Below, piece by piece: positions 51,554 to 60,674 of a stretch of 64,000 bases of DNA. The notes beneath the pieces were generated by a model. That model had not been told where the DNA came from and searched no databases. It worked only from the letters and a program-made list of their open reading frames with translations. The position numbers and the translations under genes are program-made. The stretch comes from an uncultured Microscilla sp. Lineage in GTDB: Bacteria > Bacteroidota > Bacteroidia > Cytophagales > Microscillaceae. The stretch spans positions 1 to 64,000 of the forward strand of contig NZ_CANLRP010000004.1 in the NCBI RefSeq assembly GCF_947493425.1. Reading direction: 5' to 3'. The first letter of the stretch is position 1; each line of letters opens with the position of its first letter.

Positions 51554-54085
51554 CTACAGCCTTAACCCAATAAACAAAATATCGTCTCTTTGCGTAGTAT
51601 TTTGCATTTGCTTATCAAGCACTTGTTCAATCATTGTTTTTTGTTGTTTAATGGGAAGCAAAGCGCAGGTTTCCAGCAGCTTATGCAACTTTTTTGTTCC
51701 AAAGCTTACCCTCTTCTCATTGTTTTGGTCAACAAAACCGTCACTGCCTATGTATAGCAAACTACCCTGGTCAAGCACGATGCGCTGGTTAGTAAAAGGC
51801 ACAATATTGGGCTGACGCCCTCCTATCGAGCGCCTGTCACCCTTAAGTATTTCGAGTTGTTGGGTTCCCTGTACTACATAATACAAGGGGTTTTTGGCTC
51901 CACAAAACGTCACCTGGGTTGTATTCTTAGGGGGCTTGCTTTCGTGTACCTTATTTAAACGTACTACCACCATATCCATTCCGTTGTCATCGCCCGACTC
52001 CTCCTGATTGAGGGCTGTACGTATCTCTTTGTGCAATTCTTCAAGGATTTGGTTAGGTTCAAACACCCTCTTAATCAATATGATCTTATCAAGCAGTGTA
52101 TTGCCAATCATACTCATCATAGCCCCTGGTACTCCGTGTCCGGTACAGTCAGCGGCAATCAAAAATATATGGTTTTCTACCTTTTCAGCCCAGTAAAAGT
52201 CTCCGCTTACTACATCCTTGGGACGATAAATAGCAAAATGTTCTTTGAGCAACTTCGCCATTTTTTGATCTCGGGGCAATATGGCGTTCTGAATGGTTTG
52301 GGCTACCGAAATACTATTATTTATCCTGTTATTACTCTCTTTCAACTCCTTATTTTTTTGCTTCACGCTCTGCTGACTTTCCTGAAGTTTAGTATAAGCT
52401 TTGCGTAATACTTGCTCGCCCTGCAATAACTTTTGATTGGTGATGCTCAATTCTTTGTTTTTCTGCTCTATAAAATCTCTTTGCTGCATAATCTCTTCTT
52501 GATTTTGCTGTAAAACGTCGTTTTGATTGGCGATCTCCTCTTTTTGTTTTTGTATTTTAGAATTTTTACGCTTTAATTTTTTGCGTGCCCTCTGCGATGC
52601 CAAAAAAGAAATGAGCATAAGCACAAATAGTAAAGCCCCTAACAATAGTATAGTAGTGGCATACCTGCGCAGGTTTTTCTCTTGTTTTAATTGCTCATTT
52701 TGTAATGCTTTCTCTTTTTTTGCGGCCTCCAGTGCCTTCGCTTTCTGCAGGTTTTCTGCTTTTTCTTTGGCAGCCAATAGCTTTTGGCGAGTTGCTTCTT
52801 GTTTTTCTTTAGCTGCCAATGCTTTTTGTTTTTCGGTGCGGGCTTTTTGTTTGGCAAGGGCAAGTAGTTGTACCACCCGATCTTTTTCCAGTTGCTGGTT
52901 TTTCATCTCCGCGTTTTGTAGTTCTTGATTCCTTTTCAACAGTTCTAGTTCTTTTGCTTTAAGGGCAAGGGCTTGTTCTTGCTTTTCGGCCTCTAGTTTG
53001 AGTTGTTTCACCGACAAAGCCTGTCTTTCTTTTTCGGCAAGCAATATTTTAAACTGGCTTTCTTTTTTATCGGCTTTGAGCTGGTTTTCCAGCATTTGTT
53101 TTTGCTTTATCCGATCACTTTCAGCTATTTTTTCTTTCAGCGCCAAATGTTTGGCGTAGTATTTTTTGTATGCCTTAAAATCGTTTTCTTTCTGGTAAAT
53201 TTCAGCCAATAACCGATAACTTACCTGCAATACCTGGTTAGCCTGCGGGTGTTGTGGATTGGCTTCACCCAGGTCTATAGCCTTTTGAACTTCTGCCATT
53301 GCCTGGCTGTGTTTACTGTATATATACTCTTGAATAGCCATATAATTATACACTCGCGCTACCTCCAGCGGCTTGCCTTGAGCTTGCCTTACCTGCAAGG
53401 CTTTGGTATAGCTGCTTTGCGCATTTTTATACTCTTTCAAATAACTATAAGCAACTCCTGCATTGAGCAAAGTACGCGCATACATTTCTTTCCCTTGAAC
53501 AGATTGATCGCTTTTGAGAAGGACAATTGCCTGTTTGAAAGCCTTAAGAGAACGCGGGGTATCCTTCATTTTTTGATGCAAAAAACCGATGTTATTCAAT
53601 GCATTGGCTTGCCCGTAGGTATCGCCCAACTGCTGATAAGGAACAAGCGTTTGTTGGGTGTAGGTCAAGGCTTTACTGTAATTGCCACCAAGCTTATTTA
53701 CAGTAGCCAATTGCTGTAATGTACCAATACGGCCTTTGGTGTTATTGTTTTGGGTGTATAATGCCAATACTTGTTTGTAGTAATTGCTGGCTACACTATA
53801 GTCGCGCAATGCTGTATAACAAGCCGCCATGCTATGTAAAACAACCAGCTTATCCTGTGGGTTAATCAGACTCTTTTGGTAATACTCCAGGGCTTTTTTA
53901 TACACCTCCTTCTGGTGATACCGCGTGGCTATTTTATAATACAAAATGGCTTTTTCCTGTACTCCACTGGCTTGGGCTAACTGTTCTAGCAAATCATTTA
54001 CATTTTGCGCCCGAAGCACTCCTCCACTCGCCAGACAAACCCCTATGACTATCCATAAAGACAATATGTTGCTTCTTACCATCAT
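51554..54085 (-). CDS. TPR/coiled-coil membrane protein with SpoIIE-type phosphatase (copy 3)
   Basis: An 843-residue paralogue: signal peptide (ends LRAQ), TPRs (about 30-320), coiled coil (330-475), TM about 483-503 (ATTILLLGALLFVLMLISFL), coiled coil, SpoIIE/PP2C (about 600-843). The motifs GDFYWAEKVE, AADCTGHGVPGAMMSMIG, IGSDGFVDQNN and RDDILFIGLRL are intact. The start codon lies 2 bp after the stop of the receptor gene at 54088, so translation is coupled. ATG 54082 is an alternative start. Confidence 0.9.
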   Translation of the reverse strand: MMVRSNILSLWIVIGVCLASGGVLRAQNVNDLLEQLAQASGVQEKAILYYKIATRYHQKEVYKKALEYYQKSLINPQDKLVVLHSMAACYTALRDYSVASNYYKQVLALYTQNNNTKGRIGTLQQLATVNKLGGNYSKALTYTQQTLVPYQQLGDTYGQANALNNIGFLHQKMKDTPRSLKAFKQAIVLLKSDQSVQGKEMYARTLLNAGVAYSYLKEYKNAQSSYTKALQVRQAQGKPLEVARVYNYMAIQEYIYSKHSQAMAEVQKAIDLGEANPQHPQANQVLQVSYRLLAEIYQKENDFKAYKKYYAKHLALKEKIAESDRIKQKQMLENQLKADKKESQFKILLAEKERQALSVKQLKLEAEKQEQALALKAKELELLKRNQELQNAEMKNQQLEKDRVVQLLALAKQKARTEKQKALAAKEKQEATRQKLLAAKEKAENLQKAKALEAAKKEKALQNEQLKQEKNLRRYATTILLLGALLFVLMLISFLASQRARKKLKRKNSKIQKQKEEIANQNDVLQQNQEEIMQQRDFIEQKNKELSITNQKLLQGEQVLRKAYTKLQESQQSVKQKNKELKESNNRINNSISVAQTIQNAILPRDQKMAKLLKEHFAIYRPKDVVSGDFYWAEKVENHIFLIAADCTGHGVPGAMMSMIGNTLLDKIILIKRVFEPNQILEELHKEIRTALNQEESGDDNGMDMVVVRLNKVHESKPPKNTTQVTFCGAKNPLYYVVQGTQQLEILKGDRRSIGGRQPNIVPFTNQRIVLDQGSLLYIGSDGFVDQNNEKRVSFGTKKLHKLLETCALLPIKQQKTMIEQVLDKQMQNTTQRDDILFIGLRL

Positions 54086-54087
54086 GC

Positions 54088-56232
54088 TTAAAAATTAACC
54101 TCCATTCCAAAACGACCATTAAATGTAGGCTGAGGAATTACATCAGTATAAATGCCTCCTTCAAAAATGCCTACGTGTTCGTTATTACCCCCAATCATGT
54201 GCTCCATTCTGGCAAAAAAACGGGTATAAGGGAGCAGTTTTGTGACCGACAGTGCCAAGCTTACCATAAGGTAGCCAGGTGCTTTTTCGTCACCAGGGTA
54301 TATATTGCTTGCCTGTGGGGTGTTTATGTCACCTACCCAGCGCGTACGCGACGACAACGTAATGTATCTCAGCAAATTACGCAGGGTAAACCCTACTGAT
54401 AGTTTGTGCGCGGCTACTCTGGGCAAAGGCGTAGAATCGCTGCTTTCGCTTACTTTTTGCTGGGCATCGGTGTAGGTATAAATCAATTGGGCATCAAAAT
54501 TTTTGTGTAAGTTAAGTGATGCATTCAAAGAAACTCCAAGGGCTTCTACACTACCAATATTTTCGTTTCTGAGCCCAGCCGTATTGGTGTTAAAGTACTT
54601 ATTAAAAATATTTTGTGTGTAAAGCCTCCGTTCTATCAGGTTAGAAGCTCGATTGTAAAACCCAGTAATGTTGATCCGACCAACTTTTTTTATTTTTTGG
54701 GTAAAGTCCAGTTCATAAGACTGAATACGCTGGTTTTGTAGCGTAAAGTTCTGCTGGCTGTTTGGAATCATCACTACTGTGGGCCCACCAAATTGCTCAT
54801 AAGTATAAAACAACGAAGGCGCCTGAAAAGCAGTCCCATAAATGAACTTGATAATGCTATTTTTTACGGGCTTATAAATCACCGCTACCCTAGGATTGAT
54901 CGTATTTTCAAATAGTTGTGAGTAATCATACCTTGCTCCTGCTGTAATGTTGAGCTGCTCAAAAGGCGTATAGGCTATTTGAGTAAACGCCCCTATTTTT
55001 TGTTCTTTTACCGTCAGGGCATCATTAATTTGTGCCACCACCGACCCTTGGTACTTCAACGGGCGCCCCAATACTTCGTCATTGGCATACGCCGGAATAC
55101 TATGGGTGTTTTCGTACTGTATACCTATAATAAAGTCCAGGCGTTTTTTAAATTTTTGGTTGTAAGTAAAAAAGCCCTTCACTGTTTCATCTTTTCCGGT
55201 TACAAACTGGTTTTGGGTTTGGCTGGGGTCGTTAGGTGCTATAAACCTAAAAAAGCGGGTGTCTTTGTCTTGTTGATGTTGTGTATATGATAAATCTGTG
55301 GTAAGCACCCCTCCATTAGAAAGGGTGGTTTGATAATTCGCCCAGTAAATATTCTTGTGTACTATCCAACGGTTTTCTTCACTATATAAATAAATAGAAG
55401 GTTGGATGCCACGGGCGTTGCCCTCGTCGAAATATTGTCTAAACAAACCTACTTTTAAGTCTTTGTAACGAGCTTCTATAAATGCATTATGATCGTTGAT
55501 AGGTTGTGCAAACTCATTGGCTATTGGCTGTTGATAATCTTTGACTATCTCGTAGCCATTTTTAGGCTCATTGTCAAATCCATCCGACTTAAACAGCCTG
55601 CCATAAAAAACTAATGACAAATCAGCGTTTACCTTGATGTGGGCGTTGCTGGACACATCTAGCGTATTGAAACTACCATAGCTTGCCGAAAAAGAATAAT
55701 TGGTTTTGGGTGGTGTTTTTTGAGAAATAATATTAATCACTCCTGAAAAAGCATCAGAACCATAAATAATAGAAGAAGACCCATAAACGATTTCTACCCT
55801 ATCGGCAAACCCCAACGAAATAGAGTTTCCTACCGACAAAAAAGTACCACTCATGGCATTTAGTTTTCGTCCATCAATCAATACCAAAAAACGATCATTT
55901 CCATTGATTCCCCTTATGGTGTAGTACTCGCCAAACCTACCCGCATTTTCTATTACATCAACACCTGGTAAATCTTTGAGCAAGTCAGACAAGTCGTGGT
56001 AACCATTTTCTTTCATTTGCTTTTGGTTTACCACAATCACACTGGCAGGTACATTCTCAAGTTTTTGGGCATATTGACTGGCACCTAATATTTCAGTTTC
56101 AGCATTTACTTGTTCTAAGCGAATAAGTTCTTCTGCCTTTAAGCGAAACCATTCTGCATTATTCAATGAGTCTATTTGCCCTCTTGCCCCCAGACCCAGA
56201 CACAATAGCAACATCATTACAGTGTATTTCAT
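54088..56232 (-). CDS. TonB-dependent outer-membrane receptor (pair 3)
   Basis: A 714-residue receptor: signal peptide (ends ARGQ), plug domain (about 55-165; FLVLIDGRKLNAMSG, IYGSDAFSGVINIISQK) and barrel ending FNGRFGMEVNF. As in the other two, the plug region begins with a short acidic segment and lacks a carboxypeptidase-like domain. It is the first gene of the third and most upstream receptor-phosphatase pair. Confidence 0.9.
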   Translation of the reverse strand: MKYTVMMLLLCLGLGARGQIDSLNNAEWFRLKAEELIRLEQVNAETEILGASQYAQKLENVPASVIVVNQKQMKENGYHDLSDLLKDLPGVDVIENAGRFGEYYTIRGINGNDRFLVLIDGRKLNAMSGTFLSVGNSISLGFADRVEIVYGSSSIIYGSDAFSGVINIISQKTPPKTNYSFSASYGSFNTLDVSSNAHIKVNADLSLVFYGRLFKSDGFDNEPKNGYEIVKDYQQPIANEFAQPINDHNAFIEARYKDLKVGLFRQYFDEGNARGIQPSIYLYSEENRWIVHKNIYWANYQTTLSNGGVLTTDLSYTQHQQDKDTRFFRFIAPNDPSQTQNQFVTGKDETVKGFFTYNQKFKKRLDFIIGIQYENTHSIPAYANDEVLGRPLKYQGSVVAQINDALTVKEQKIGAFTQIAYTPFEQLNITAGARYDYSQLFENTINPRVAVIYKPVKNSIIKFIYGTAFQAPSLFYTYEQFGGPTVVMIPNSQQNFTLQNQRIQSYELDFTQKIKKVGRINITGFYNRASNLIERRLYTQNIFNKYFNTNTAGLRNENIGSVEALGVSLNASLNLHKNFDAQLIYTYTDAQQKVSESSDSTPLPRVAAHKLSVGFTLRNLLRYITLSSRTRWVGDINTPQASNIYPGDEKAPGYLMVSLALSVTKLLPYTRFFARMEHMIGGNNEHVGIFEGGIYTDVIPQPTFNGRFGMEVNF

Positions 56233-56849
56233 AGGTCGTATTTAAAGTAGTTTTAATAAGTAGAGTATATAGTTGTATAGCACTATGTATATATCACCAG
56301 CTTGTGGTAATTGGCTGATGATTGATGTAAAGAACCAGATACAAAGGAATAAATCGATTAAAAGTATAAGTTTAGAATTTACTTAGTTATCTCTAGTAAT
56401 GGTGTTTAGATAAAATACAGTGGTTGTATTGATAGATAGATATTTTGAAGAGTAAGAGGAGCTAACAATTCCTCTTTGGTTATTACGTGTAGCGGGCTGT
56501 CTGTGTTTTTTGATATTATAAGATAGGGGATAACTAGTTAAAAATCAAAGAAAAAATATCATTTTTAAACTCACTCATCTAAACACAATAGTCCATGGTA
56601 TTTAGTGATAGTCCATAGCTGATCAGAGTAAACACTCACCTTGTTAAATACTGTAAACCAGTATCTTATATTAATATTGCGTACTCACTTTATTCTTAAA
56701 AGTGTTTCGGTTTTACGCCTAAACACCCAATTAAATAGTTTTTAAATTCATCAATAACTGGTCACCAGCAAACAACTTTGACTAAAATCACTGCGGAGTA
56801 TTGAAACATTAAAGATGAGTAAATAAGGTTCCAAATCTTTTGATTAAGA
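56233..56849. other. Intergenic region upstream of the third receptor-phosphatase pair
   Basis: About 620 bp without genes. It should hold the promoter of the receptor at 56232 and contains repeat copy C (56586-56805). Confidence 0.4.
56586..56805 (+). repeat. Dispersed intergenic repeat, copy C
   Basis: Third copy of the family at 20466 and 46157, same orientation as copy B. The outer blocks (AATAGTCCATGGTATTTAGT and AAAATCACTGCGGAGTATTG) are well kept, but the CTGTAGCTCTGCTACGG hairpin present in A and B is missing. Confidence 0.7.
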
Positions 56850-56880
56850 AAAACCCAACTTGCTAAAATCAAGTTGGGTT
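56850..56880 (-). terminator. Terminator of the DUF4249 operon
   Basis: Hairpin AACCCAACTTG / CAAGTTGGGTT; on the minus strand it is followed by TTTTTC. Confidence 0.85.
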
Positions 56881-56921
56881 GTGGGTTTATAATTCCTCAA
56901 GCAAAAAGAGGCAAACAATCA

Positions 56922-57794
56922 TTACTCGGTTACGGTAATTTCGGACGAACTGACTGCTGAAGCATAAAAGAAACCAACTGCTTTTTTAGCAGAGGCCGGA
57001 TTGATATTTTGTATATTAGTGGGCACATTAGCTATAGGGCTGGCAAAAAGTCCTCCATTGGTCGTTTGTGTTTCCAGTTCTTCAAAAAACTGAAAGGCTT
57101 CTTTGCTGATAGACAATAATTCTACTTTAATCTTATCCCCCAAAGCATAGCCTTTGCCATCTTCAGAGATAGGGTTGATACTCAGTCTTACTGGCAATAT
57201 AAAAGGCAAGCCGTCTACATTGGTATCTTCAAAAACTGAGATGTTACCAGGCTTGTTCAACAATACATCATTGCGGTAAGTCTTGATACGGTAATAATCT
57301 CCTGCACCAGGTATTTCATTGGCAAAAAACTCAGCACGGTATCCACTACTCACGTTCACTGGTCCGGGGCTCACATCATCAGCATTTTCTACCCGAATAG
57401 AATCAATAGGTGGTACCCTTGTAAGTTGGGTAGTGGCTTGGTACTCTTCACCTTGATACTGAATATACAAAGTATAAGTACGACCTATGGCTCCCGTAAA
57501 GTTGCTCAAATAGTCGCCCGACTTCAAATCCGATTCCACAAAATTATATACATTGCCTTGGTCGTCATTTACTCTTACTGTAGCACCACTGGCTCCAGCC
57601 GCAGCTGCATTATTAAAATAGTCCTGGCTAATGGTAAGCCTAATCGTTTGTAATGGAGTTTGGTTTGATACCCACCCCTCTACTGTAAGCTGAGGCGTGC
57701 TCTCGCCCAATGTTACATTTATTTCGTCTTCGCACGCTGTCATGGTGGCCACTGCTACCATACACATGATATATAAGTATATTCTTGATTTCAT
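56922..57794 (-). CDS. DUF4249 lipoprotein
   Basis: A 290-residue outer-membrane lipoprotein (signal MKSRIYLYIMCMVAVATMTA, lipid Cys at 21). The DUF4249 fold spans about 25-275 (TVEGWVSNQTPLQTIRLTIS; ATVRVNDDQGNVY). In Bacteroidota this family is regularly encoded beside a CarboxypepD-type TonB receptor and is thought to be its surface partner. It is 15 bp downstream of such a receptor gene here, in one operon. The ligand is unknown. Confidence 0.9.
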   Translation of the reverse strand: MKSRIYLYIMCMVAVATMTACEDEINVTLGESTPQLTVEGWVSNQTPLQTIRLTISQDYFNNAAAAGASGATVRVNDDQGNVYNFVESDLKSGDYLSNFTGAIGRTYTLYIQYQGEEYQATTQLTRVPPIDSIRVENADDVSPGPVNVSSGYRAEFFANEIPGAGDYYRIKTYRNDVLLNKPGNISVFEDTNVDGLPFILPVRLSINPISEDGKGYALGDKIKVELLSISKEAFQFFEELETQTTNGGLFASPIANVPTNIQNINPASAKKAVGFFYASAVSSSEITVTE

Positions 57795-57809
57795 TTTTGC
57801 CGCTTTGTT

Positions 57810-60170
57810 TTAAAACTTGAAATTATAAGTAACCGATGGAATAACAGAGCCTATGATAGAATATCGATAAGCACGGGTAATGGTTGGGTTATCAGCGTCT
57901 GCCTGAAAAAATATAGAGAAAGGGTTTCGGTTAGCATACAGGTTATAAATAGAAAACACCCAGAATCCCTGCCAACGCTTTTTGGTGTTTTTGGGTAATA
58001 GGGTCAAGGCGATGTCTAAACGATGGGCTGCCGGAATACGAAAGTTATTACGGCTGTTTTCAGCATTGTGGGGTGCCACTATCCCTTCAAACTCAAAACG
58101 ATTGGAAGGAAAAGTAGTGGGTGTACCTGAAGCAAACATAAAGTTTGCCGATAACTCTACCCGCTTGCTCACCTTATACATGCCTACTACATACAAGTTG
58201 TGCGTACGGTCAAAACGGGTGGGATACCAACTGTTGTTATTAATCCCATTGACTTGACGCTCAGTGCGTGCCAGGGTGTAGCTTAACCATCCGGTAAATT
58301 TGCCGTTGTTTTTCTTCAAGTAAAGTTCTAAACCATAAGCTTTGCCCTCGCCAGTGAGTAAGTCGCCTTCCAGGTTTTCGTTGAGTAGTAAGTCGGCACC
58401 ATCTATATAGTCTATTTGATTTTGGTAAAGCTTATAGTAAGTTTCTGCCGAAAATTCGTAGTCATTGTTTTCACCAAAGTTTTTAAAGTACCCCAAAGCT
58501 ACCTGGTCGGCAAGCTGAGGTTGAATGTTGTTGGTGCTGGGTGTCCAGGTATCTAAAGGAATAGAGGCAGTAGAGTTAGACACCAGGTGAATATATTGTG
58601 CCATTCGGTGGTAACTTAGCTTGAGCGAAGATGTACGATTAAGCATATATTTTGCCGAGAAACGAGGCTCAAAATTGCCATACTCCTGAATACTCTCCCA
58701 CATTCCGTATTCTTTACTACTCACAGGTTCGCGACGCTCGCCAGCAGGTGCATCGCCAAAAGTAATGGCTTTGCCAGCGCCAAGGTAGTTAAACCAAGAA
58801 TAACGCAAACCATACTCCAGGGTCACGTTATCGCCAATGCTTTGCTCATTGCTCAGGTATACGGCGGTTTCCAGGCCAAACTGATCGTCTAGAGAAATAT
58901 CGCGGCTATTGCCCCCACTGGTAAAAGTAGCTGTACCAGGCACAAATTGGTATAGAATGGCTTGACCACCAAAGTTGATGGTGTTGCTGGCATTGGCAAA
59001 GTAGGTAAACTCTGGTTTGAAACTATAGTTTACAATGTTGGCTTTCCAGTCAAAACCATCGGTGTCGTTGGGCACTCCCAACTGATAATCGTAATTGCTA
59101 TAAAACGCAGTAGTATTCAAAAACAACTGGTCGTTGAAGAGGTGGTTCCAACGTATGGTGGCAGTAGCATTGCCCCAATTAAAACCAAAAACATCTAACC
59201 CTATCTTGTCTCGTCCAAAGTAGCCTGATACAAATATTTTATTCTTATCGTTGAGCGTAAAGTTTAATTTAGCCGTTAAATCATAAAAATACACGCTACT
59301 GTTGCTCAAGGCACCACCCAATAAAGGAAAAAACAAGTCGATGTAAGAACGGCGCCCGGCAATAATAAAAGACGATTTGCCCTTTTGAATGGGTGCCTGT
59401 ACACTAAACCGACTAAACAACAAACCAACTCCCCCGTTCATCTCAAACTTCTTATTGTTCCCCTCACGCAAGCGTACATCCAACAATGACGACAAACGAC
59501 CGCCGTATTGGGCAGGAATTCCTCCTTTTACCAGTTTTACATTTTTTACCGCATCAGGGTTAAACACCGAAAAGAAACCCAAGGCGTGTGAAGAATTATA
59601 CACAGGAGCTTCGTCTATCAGAATCAGGTTTTGGTCTATGTTACCCCCACGCACATTAAACCCACTGGCACCCTCTCCTACTGTAGTTACTCCAGGCAAC
59701 AATTGAATACTTCGGATGATGTCGGCTTCGCCAAAAAAGGCAGGCATTTTCTGAATTGTCTTGATTTCCAGTTTGTTTACACTCATTTGAGTGCTACGTA
59801 TGTTCGCATCTTGTTTTTCACTGGTTACCACCACAGTTTCGAGGGCTTGCCCTTCTTCTGGGAGCTCTACATTTAGCTTTTGGTCATTGGTAAGGTTTAC
59901 TTGTTTAGTCACGGTTTTGTAACCAATATAGCTCACTTTTACTGTGTACTGACCATTGGGAATTTTGATTGAGAAAAATCCGTACTCATTGGTAACTGCT
60001 CCATTTTGCAGTTCTGTCAGGTAAACAGATGCTCCCAATAACACTTCGCCGTTACTGGCATCTTTTACGTATCCGCTTAAGGTAGATTTTTGCGCATACG
60101 CGAAGCTGGCACCTAACAATATCAGAAGGCATAACCCCACTGATTGCATCATTCGTTTGTAATTTATCAT
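57810..60170 (-). CDS. TonB-dependent receptor with N-terminal carboxypeptidase-like domain
   Basis: A 786-residue receptor: signal peptide (ends FAYAQ), a CarboxypepD_reg-like domain (about 28-110; LSGYVKDASNGEVLLGASVY, NGQYTVKVSYIGYK), plug domain (about 130-225; FNVRGGNIDQNLILIDEAPV) and a barrel ending SVTYNFKF. Start 60170 (MINYKRMMQS) is preferred; a longer frame to 60206 adds 12 polar residues. First gene of the two-gene operon with the DUF4249 lipoprotein. Confidence 0.9.
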   Translation of the reverse strand: MINYKRMMQSVGLCLLILLGASFAYAQKSTLSGYVKDASNGEVLLGASVYLTELQNGAVTNEYGFFSIKIPNGQYTVKVSYIGYKTVTKQVNLTNDQKLNVELPEEGQALETVVVTSEKQDANIRSTQMSVNKLEIKTIQKMPAFFGEADIIRSIQLLPGVTTVGEGASGFNVRGGNIDQNLILIDEAPVYNSSHALGFFSVFNPDAVKNVKLVKGGIPAQYGGRLSSLLDVRLREGNNKKFEMNGGVGLLFSRFSVQAPIQKGKSSFIIAGRRSYIDLFFPLLGGALSNSSVYFYDLTAKLNFTLNDKNKIFVSGYFGRDKIGLDVFGFNWGNATATIRWNHLFNDQLFLNTTAFYSNYDYQLGVPNDTDGFDWKANIVNYSFKPEFTYFANASNTINFGGQAILYQFVPGTATFTSGGNSRDISLDDQFGLETAVYLSNEQSIGDNVTLEYGLRYSWFNYLGAGKAITFGDAPAGERREPVSSKEYGMWESIQEYGNFEPRFSAKYMLNRTSSLKLSYHRMAQYIHLVSNSTASIPLDTWTPSTNNIQPQLADQVALGYFKNFGENNDYEFSAETYYKLYQNQIDYIDGADLLLNENLEGDLLTGEGKAYGLELYLKKNNGKFTGWLSYTLARTERQVNGINNNSWYPTRFDRTHNLYVVGMYKVSKRVELSANFMFASGTPTTFPSNRFEFEGIVAPHNAENSRNNFRIPAAHRLDIALTLLPKNTKKRWQGFWVFSIYNLYANRNPFSIFFQADADNPTITRAYRYSIIGSVIPSVTYNFKF

Positions 60171-60674
60171 TGGTATGGTATGGAATTGGTTTTTTTGACT
60201 ATTCAACCAGTCAAAATTGAAAATGTTCTCCCAAGTAATAAAAATTAATCAATGAAAATCACCTAAAACTCATCAAAGTATTATATAATTTTTAACAAGC
60301 CACCTTTTAGATTATTATAGTACCAGTAAATCATCGATAGTTTATAACATGCCTCACTGTAGGTACAATCCCCAAGCCCCACGGTAAACTTTAACCATGC
60401 ACAACCAAGCAACCACTTCTCTACTTAATTTTATTATTTATTCATAAAATACTATCAAACCCACCTTGTAGTGTCTTTGTAGTAGGGCATCCCAAGCCAG
60501 TAGTGCCGTTGTATACCCCTTAAAATTGTTCTTGCTACACTTCCCTACCAACTTTGCCCCATCAATAATTTATTTCAAAATAACCTAAATACCATGTACA
60601 AACATTTTTATACCACAAGGGCTGAACAATCAACATCAGCCCAACAATTTTTGACTCTACACCACTTTAAACCA
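60171..60674. other. Divergent intergenic region before the glycoside-hydrolase-like gene
   Basis: About 500 bp that should hold two divergent promoters. An open frame continues upstream of ATG 60675 to 60594 but precedes a clear signal peptide and is not regarded as coding. I see no RNA gene or repeat. Confidence 0.4.
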
